Shown: in pieces, positions 60,308 through 64,000 of the stretch
How positions within the stretch are numbered: position 1 is the stretch's first letter
Layout of the letters: every line of letters begins with the position of its first letter
Assembly (NCBI RefSeq): GCF_025837095.1
Contig: NZ_CP107551.1
Location: 1,780,352 to 1,844,351, forward strand
DNA length: 64,000 nt
Origin: Rhodococcus sp. Z13
GTDB lineage: Bacteria; Actinomycetota; Actinomycetes; Mycobacteriales; Mycobacteriaceae
Reading direction: 5' to 3'
The notes under the pieces: model-generated
Seen by the model: the letters and a program-made list of their open reading frames with translations, nothing else
Databases searched by the model: none
Told to the model about the DNA's origin: nothing
Position numbers and translations under genes: made by a program

Positions 60308-62653
60308 ACGACCGAAATCGACACCGTGAACCGGCGCATCGCCGAGGAACTCCAGGTCCGCGAACACCAGGTGGCTGCCGCGGTGGAACTGCTCGACGGC
60401 GGCGCGACCGTGCCGTTCGTCGCGCGGTACCGCAAGGAGGTCACCGGCGGCCTCGACGACGCCCAGCTCCGCCTGCTCGAGGAACGCCTGCGCTACCTGC
60501 GCGAACTCGACGAGCGGCGCGCCGCGATCCTCGAATCGATCGAGGCCCAGGGCAAGCTCGACGACGCCCTGCGGCGGCAGATCGTGACGGCCGAGACCAA
60601 GGCGCGCCTCGAGGACATCTACCTGCCCTTCAAGCCGAAGCGGCGCACCAAGGCGCAGATCGCCCGTGAGGCCGGTCACGAACCCGTCGCCGATGCCCTC
60701 CTCGGCGATCCCACCACCGACCCCGCCGGGTTCACCGCCGAGCAGCTCGACGGTGCCCGCGCCATCCTCGTCGAACGGTTCGCCGAGGACGCCGACCTCG
60801 TCGGTGAGCTGCGCGACGCCATGTGGAACCGTGGCCGGCTCCGCTCCTCGGTGCGCGCCGGCAAGGAGACCGACGGCGCGAAGTTCGCCGACTACTTCGA
60901 GTTCTCCGAACCCTTCGACGCACTGCCCTCGCACCGCATCCTGGCGTTGTTGCGCGGTGAGAAGGAGGAGGTGCTGTCGCTGTCCTTCGAACCCGACAGC
61001 GAGGAACCCGCACCGGGGGAGCGCAGCTACTACGAGGGCCGCATCGCCACCCGTTTCGGCATCGCCGACGAGGGCCGCCCCGCCGACAAGTGGCTGCTCG
61101 ACACCGTGCGGTGGGCGTGGCGCACCAAGCTGCAGATGTCGCTGGCGCTCGACATCCGGATGCGGCTGCGGCAGTCCGCGGAGAAGGACGCGGTCGACGT
61201 GTTCGCCGCGAACCTCAAGGACCTGCTGCTCGCGGCCCCGGCCGGCACCCGCCCGACCATGGGGCTGGACCCCGGCTACCGGACCGGCACGAAGGTCGCC
61301 GTCGTCGACGCGACCGGCAAGGTCGTCGACCACACCACGATCTATCCGCACCAGCCGCACAACAAGCGTGAGGAGGCCCTCGCCGTCCTCGCCGCACTCG
61401 TCGCCCGACACGGCGTCGAACTCGTCGCCATCGGCAACGGCACCGCCTCCCGCGAGACCGACGCCCTCGCCGCAGACCTGCTGTCGCGGGTGAACGTGCC
61501 CGGCCTGACGAAGATCGTCGTCTCCGAGGCCGGCGCCTCGGTGTACTCGGCGTCGGAGTACGCCACGAAGGAACTGCCCGACCTCGACGTGTCCATCCGC
61601 GGGGCGGTGTCCATCGCCCGGCGCCTGCAGGATCCCCTCGCCGAACTCGTGAAGATCGACCCCAAGTCCATCGGGGTCGGCCAGTACCAGCACGACGTGT
61701 CCGAGACGCTGCTCGCCCGGTCGCTCGGCGCGGTCGTCGAGGACGCGGTGAACGCCGTCGGCGTCGACGTCAACACCGCCTCGGTGCCGCTGCTGTCGCG
61801 GGTCTCGGGCATCACCGGTTCCCTCGCCGAGAGCATCGTCGCGCACCGCGACCAGAACGGGCCGTTCCGGAACCGCAAGGCGCTCATGGACGTCCCGCGG
61901 CTCGGGCCGAAGGCGTTCGAGCAGTGCGCGGGCTTCCTGCGCATCCCCAACGGCGACGACCCGCTCGACGCGTCGGCCGTGCACCCCGAGGCCTATCCGG
62001 TGGTGCGCCGCATCGTCGACCGCACCGGCAGCACCGTGCGTGAGCTGATCGGCAACACCGCCGCCCTGCGGACGCTGCGGCCCGAGGAGTTCGCCGACGA
62101 CCGGTTCGGTGTCCCCACCGTCACCGACATCATCGCCGAGCTCGACAAGCCCGGCCGCGACCCGCGTCCGGAATTCAAGACGGCCACCTTCGCGGCCGGT
62201 ATCGAGAAGGTCGCCGACCTGAAGCCCGGCATGGTGCTCGAGGGCGTGGTCACCAACGTCGCGGCATTCGGGGCCTTCGTCGACATCGGTGTGCACCAGG
62301 ACGGTCTCGTGCACGTGTCCGCGATGTCGCGCAGCTTCGTCAAGGACCCGCGCGACGTGGTCCGCTCCGGTGAGGTCGTCAAGGTCAAGGTCCTCGAGGT
62401 CGACGTGGCGCGCCAGCGCATCGGCCTGACGCTGCGGCTCGACGACGAATTGCCCGCCCCGGACGCCGACGGCTCCCGCGGTCGCGGCGGCGTGCGGCGC
62501 CCGGCCGGTCAGGGCGGACAGCGTGGTCAGGGCGGCCGGGGCCGTCAGGGGCGCGACGACCGCGGCCGGCAGGGCGGCGACCGCCGCTCCGGTGCGGCGG
62601 CCTCCGGCTCGATGGCCGACGCCCTGCGGCGCGCCGGCTTCGGTAACTCGTAG
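60305..62653 (+). CDS. Tex family RNA-binding transcription accessory protein
   Basis: A 782-residue Tex/YqgF-type protein. N-terminal helices (VPFVARYRKEVTGGLDDAQLR), a YqgF nuclease-like domain (GLDPGYRTGTKVAVVD near 320), a helix-hairpin-helix region (GISGSL-type repeats) and an S1 domain near 637-710 (GMVLEGVVTNVAAFGAFVDIGVHQDGLVHVS) are visible. An Arg/Gly-rich tail (RGRGGVRRPAGQGGQRGQGG) adds RNA affinity. GTG at 60305 gives the family N-terminus. It is followed by a strong terminator. Confidence 0.94.
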   Translation: MTTEIDTVNRRIAEELQVREHQVAAAVELLDGGATVPFVARYRKEVTGGLDDAQLRLLEERLRYLRELDERRAAILESIEAQGKLDDALRRQIVTAETKARLEDIYLPFKPKRRTKAQIAREAGHEPVADALLGDPTTDPAGFTAEQLDGARAILVERFAEDADLVGELRDAMWNRGRLRSSVRAGKETDGAKFADYFEFSEPFDALPSHRILALLRGEKEEVLSLSFEPDSEEPAPGERSYYEGRIATRFGIADEGRPADKWLLDTVRWAWRTKLQMSLALDIRMRLRQSAEKDAVDVFAANLKDLLLAAPAGTRPTMGLDPGYRTGTKVAVVDATGKVVDHTTIYPHQPHNKREEALAVLAALVARHGVELVAIGNGTASRETDALAADLLSRVNVPGLTKIVVSEAGASVYSASEYATKELPDLDVSIRGAVSIARRLQDPLAELVKIDPKSIGVGQYQHDVSETLLARSLGAVVEDAVNAVGVDVNTASVPLLSRVSGITGSLAESIVAHRDQNGPFRNRKALMDVPRLGPKAFEQCAGFLRIPNGDDPLDASAVHPEAYPVVRRIVDRTGSTVRELIGNTAALRTLRPEEFADDRFGVPTVTDIIAELDKPGRDPRPEFKTATFAAGIEKVADLKPGMVLEGVVTNVAAFGAFVDIGVHQDGLVHVSAMSRSFVKDPRDVVRSGEVVKVKVLEVDVARQRIGLTLRLDDELPAPDADGSRGRGGVRRPAGQGGQRGQGGRGRQGRDDRGRQGGDRRSGAAASGSMADALRRAGFGNS

Positions 62654-62660
62654 ACACCCG

Positions 62661-62691
62661 GCGGGCGTGGTGCACCCGTCACCACGCCCGC
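62661..62691 (+). terminator. Terminator after tex
   Basis: GCGGGCGTGGTG (62661-62672) pairs perfectly with CACCACGCCCGC (62680-62691) around CACCCGT; weakly T-rich sequence follows. Confidence 0.8.
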
Positions 62692-62774
62692 ACCTGCGAT
62701 TCTGTGTTCCGTGAGAGGTCGTTCTGTGGGACAAACTTCCGTGCACACGGGATCCGTGACGGGGTGATCGGGAG

Positions 62775-63680
62775 ATGTCGGACTGGATACGCCGCGAGAT
62801 CGTCGACCAGGGACGGCTGCCGCTGCTGTGCTTCCTGCTCGGATTCGTGCTGGCGTTCGTCTTCATCCGGATCAGCGTGCGGCTGATCCGCGCCGAGGTG
62901 CGCTGGTGGCCGGGCAACATCACCCCCAACGGCCACCACGTGCACCACGTCGTGTTCGGCGTGATCCTCATGGTCCTCTCCGGTGGGGGACTGATCGCCA
63001 TCGCCGAGGACGACAACCGGCTCGGCGCCGTCGTACTCGCCACCCTCTTCGGGATCGGTGCCGCGCTGACCCTCGACGAGTTCGCGCTGATCTTCTACCT
63101 CAACGACGTGTACTGGGAGGAGCAGGGCCGCGTCTCCGTCGACGCGGTCTTCGTCGCGATCGCCGTGACCGGCATGTGGCTCATGGGCCTGCGGCCCCTC
63201 GAGCTCGGTGACGCCACCAACTTCGACGACAGCGGCGACTGGGTGGAACGGGCGGCGCTCGTGTTCGTGGTGTTGTTCAACCTCGTCCTCGCCGCGATCG
63301 TCCTGGCCAAGGGCAAGATCTGGACCGGATTGGTGGGGATGTTCGTCATCCCGCTGCTGTGGGTCGGGGCGATCCGCCTGTCGCGGCCCGGTGCCCCCTG
63401 GGCGCGATGGCGGTACGCCAAGCGCCCCCGCCGGATGCAGCGCGCGCTCGAACGGGAGCGCCGCCTCAGACGCCCGGCGGTCCGCGCCAAGATCTTCGTG
63501 CAGGACCTCATCGCCGGCGCCCCCACCCTCGAGACCGTGCGCGAGAGCGTCGAGCACTCGCGGGCCGCCACCGAGAGGGAACTGGACCGCCGTGTGCGGC
63601 CGGCACCCCCGCCGATTTCCTCCCGGCGTGATCCGTCTGGCACAATGGACGGGTTGCCCCGTTCGGGCACGCCTACCTGA
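62775..63680 (+). CDS. Multi-pass membrane protein of unknown function
   Basis: A 301-residue protein with about five membrane helices (roughly 18-38, 58-75, 83-105, 125-140, 160-180 and 187-200) and a basic C-terminal cytoplasmic tail ([15 protein letters not shown]). A conserved-looking stretch between helices 1 and 2, [13 protein letters not shown], carries four His and could bind metal. No family is recognised. Its last codons overlap the rplS promoter, so the end of this gene has two jobs. GTG/ATG choice: ATG at 62775 follows a GGGAG. Confidence 0.75.
   Translation: MSDWIRREIVDQGRLPLLCFLLGFVLAFVFIRISVRLIRAEVRWWPGNITPNGHHVHHVVFGVILMVLSGGGLIAIAEDDNRLGAVVLATLFGIGAALTLDEFALIFYLNDVYWEEQGRVSVDAVFVAIAVTGMWLMGLRPLELGDATNFDDSGDWVERAALVFVVLFNLVLAAIVLAKGKIWTGLVGMFVIPLLWVGAIRLSRPGAPWARWRYAKRPRRMQRALERERRLRRPAVRAKIFVQDLIAGAPTLETVRESVEHSRAATERELDRRVRPAPPPISSRRDPSGTMDGLPRSGTPT
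63616..63646 (+). promoter_or_regulatory. Promoter of rplS inside the upstream gene
   Basis: TTTCCT (63616-63621) and CACAAT (63641-63646) are 19 bases apart. The core TCTGGCACAATGGA equals that of rpsP. It lies entirely within the last 22 codons of the membrane-protein gene. The leader of about 110 nt holds a TGCCC/GGGCA stem. Confidence 0.6.
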
Positions 63681-63765
63681 CCTGGGCACGAACCGGTCGA
63701 GCCCGCCGACACCGGCGGTCGCCGCCAGGTTCCTCTGCTCGAGCGAACAAGAGGATGAACAACCG

Positions 63766-64000
63766 ATGAACACCCTGGACTTTTTGGACGCCAAGTCGCT
63801 GCGCGACGATATCCCGGACTTCCGTCCCGGCGACACCCTCGACGTGCACGTCAAGGTCATCGAGGGCAGCAAGGAGCGCGTGCAGGTCTTCAAGGGCGTC
63901 GTGATCCGGCGTCAGGGCGGCGGCATCCGCGAGACCTTCACCGTCCGCAAGGTTTCCTTCGGCGTGGGCGTCGAGCGCACCTTCCCGGTGCACAGCCCCA
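63766..64000 (+). CDS. rplS: 50S ribosomal protein bL19, 3'-truncated by the window edge
   Basis: 78 residues are visible of a protein normally near 115. The start [40 protein letters not shown] and the following [22 protein letters not shown] are the bL19 signature. ATG at 63766 has AGAGGA 8-13 bases upstream. The trmD-to-rplS gap holds three extra genes, as in other mycolate Actinobacteria. Confidence 0.97.
   Translation, partial: MNTLDFLDAKSLRDDIPDFRPGDTLDVHVKVIEGSKERVQVFKGVVIRRQGGGIRETFTVRKVSFGVGVERTFPVHSP

Overview
The window is a high-G+C actinobacterial chromosome segment, most likely from Rhodococcus or a close mycolic-acid relative. The evidence is codon bias toward G/C at third positions, frequent GTG starts, and a gene order from coaD through sepIVA, yceD, rpmF, rnc, mutM, smc, ftsY, amt, glnK, glnD, ffh, rpsP, rimM, trmD, an LppW-like gene and rplS that matches the Rv2967c-Rv2904c neighbourhood of Mycobacterium tuberculosis. 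An ectABC cluster and a pcaHG pair with its own LysR regulator fit a soil rhodococcus. The species is an inference.

Layout. 1-1.2 kb: C-terminal part of an S9 peptidase. 1.3-6.2 kb: valS, folC, a small DUF4233 membrane protein and ndk. 6.2-13.5 kb: a long non-coding stretch, RNase E, rplU-rpmA, obg and proB. 13.5-16.9 kb (minus): a sirtuin overlapping an ATP-dependent DNA ligase, and a 2-hydroxyacid dehydrogenase. 16.9-21.6 kb (minus): ectoine genes ectA-ectB-ectC and a RecQ-type helicase fused to a phosphoribosyltransferase-like domain. 21.8-27.7 kb: acetyl-CoA hydrolase/CoA-transferase, DUF3515 protein, thiL, a gamma-carbonic-anhydrase-like protein, ung, a PaaG-like crotonase and rpmB. 27.9-36.6 kb: a FakA/YloV-like kinase, recG, pyruvate carboxylase, rsmD and coaD. 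36.8-40.1 kb: sepIVA, yceD, rpmF, rnc and mutM. 40.2-43.4 kb: pcaHG, divergent pcaQ-like regulator, an OsmC protein and acylphosphatase. 43.5-51.6 kb: a secreted beta-propeller protein, smc, ftsY, amt and glnK. 51.6-64 kb: glnD, ffh, an amidohydrolase, rpsP-khpA-rimM-trmD, an LppW-like lipoprotein-family serine hydrolase homologue, tex, a membrane protein and the start of rplS.

How the parts work together. Most of the window is translation and envelope/chromosome housekeeping: ribosomal proteins bL21, bL27, bL28, bL32, bS16 and bL19, ribosome and rRNA maturation (Obg, RimM, RsmD, RNase III, RNase E, KhpA), tRNA charging and methylation (ValS, TrmD), SRP targeting (Ffh, FtsY) and chromosome condensation (SMC). 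Amt, GlnK and GlnD form a complete ammonium uptake and sensing operon. The ectABC set makes the compatible solute ectoine; no ectD hydroxylase is present here. PcaGH opens the protocatechuate ring for the beta-ketoadipate pathway.

No phage, IS element, CRISPR array, rRNA or tRNA gene was recognised. I found no wholly new multi-gene system; the most interesting signals are regulatory. About ten genes have a TANNNT -10 box ending 6-8 bases before the start codon, as expected for leaderless mRNAs. A perfect TGTGA-N6-TCACA site lies upstream of ectA. A 9-bp inverted repeat bridges the pcaH/pcaQ promoters. An identical GCACAATGGA promoter core precedes rpsP, rplS and the LppW-like gene.
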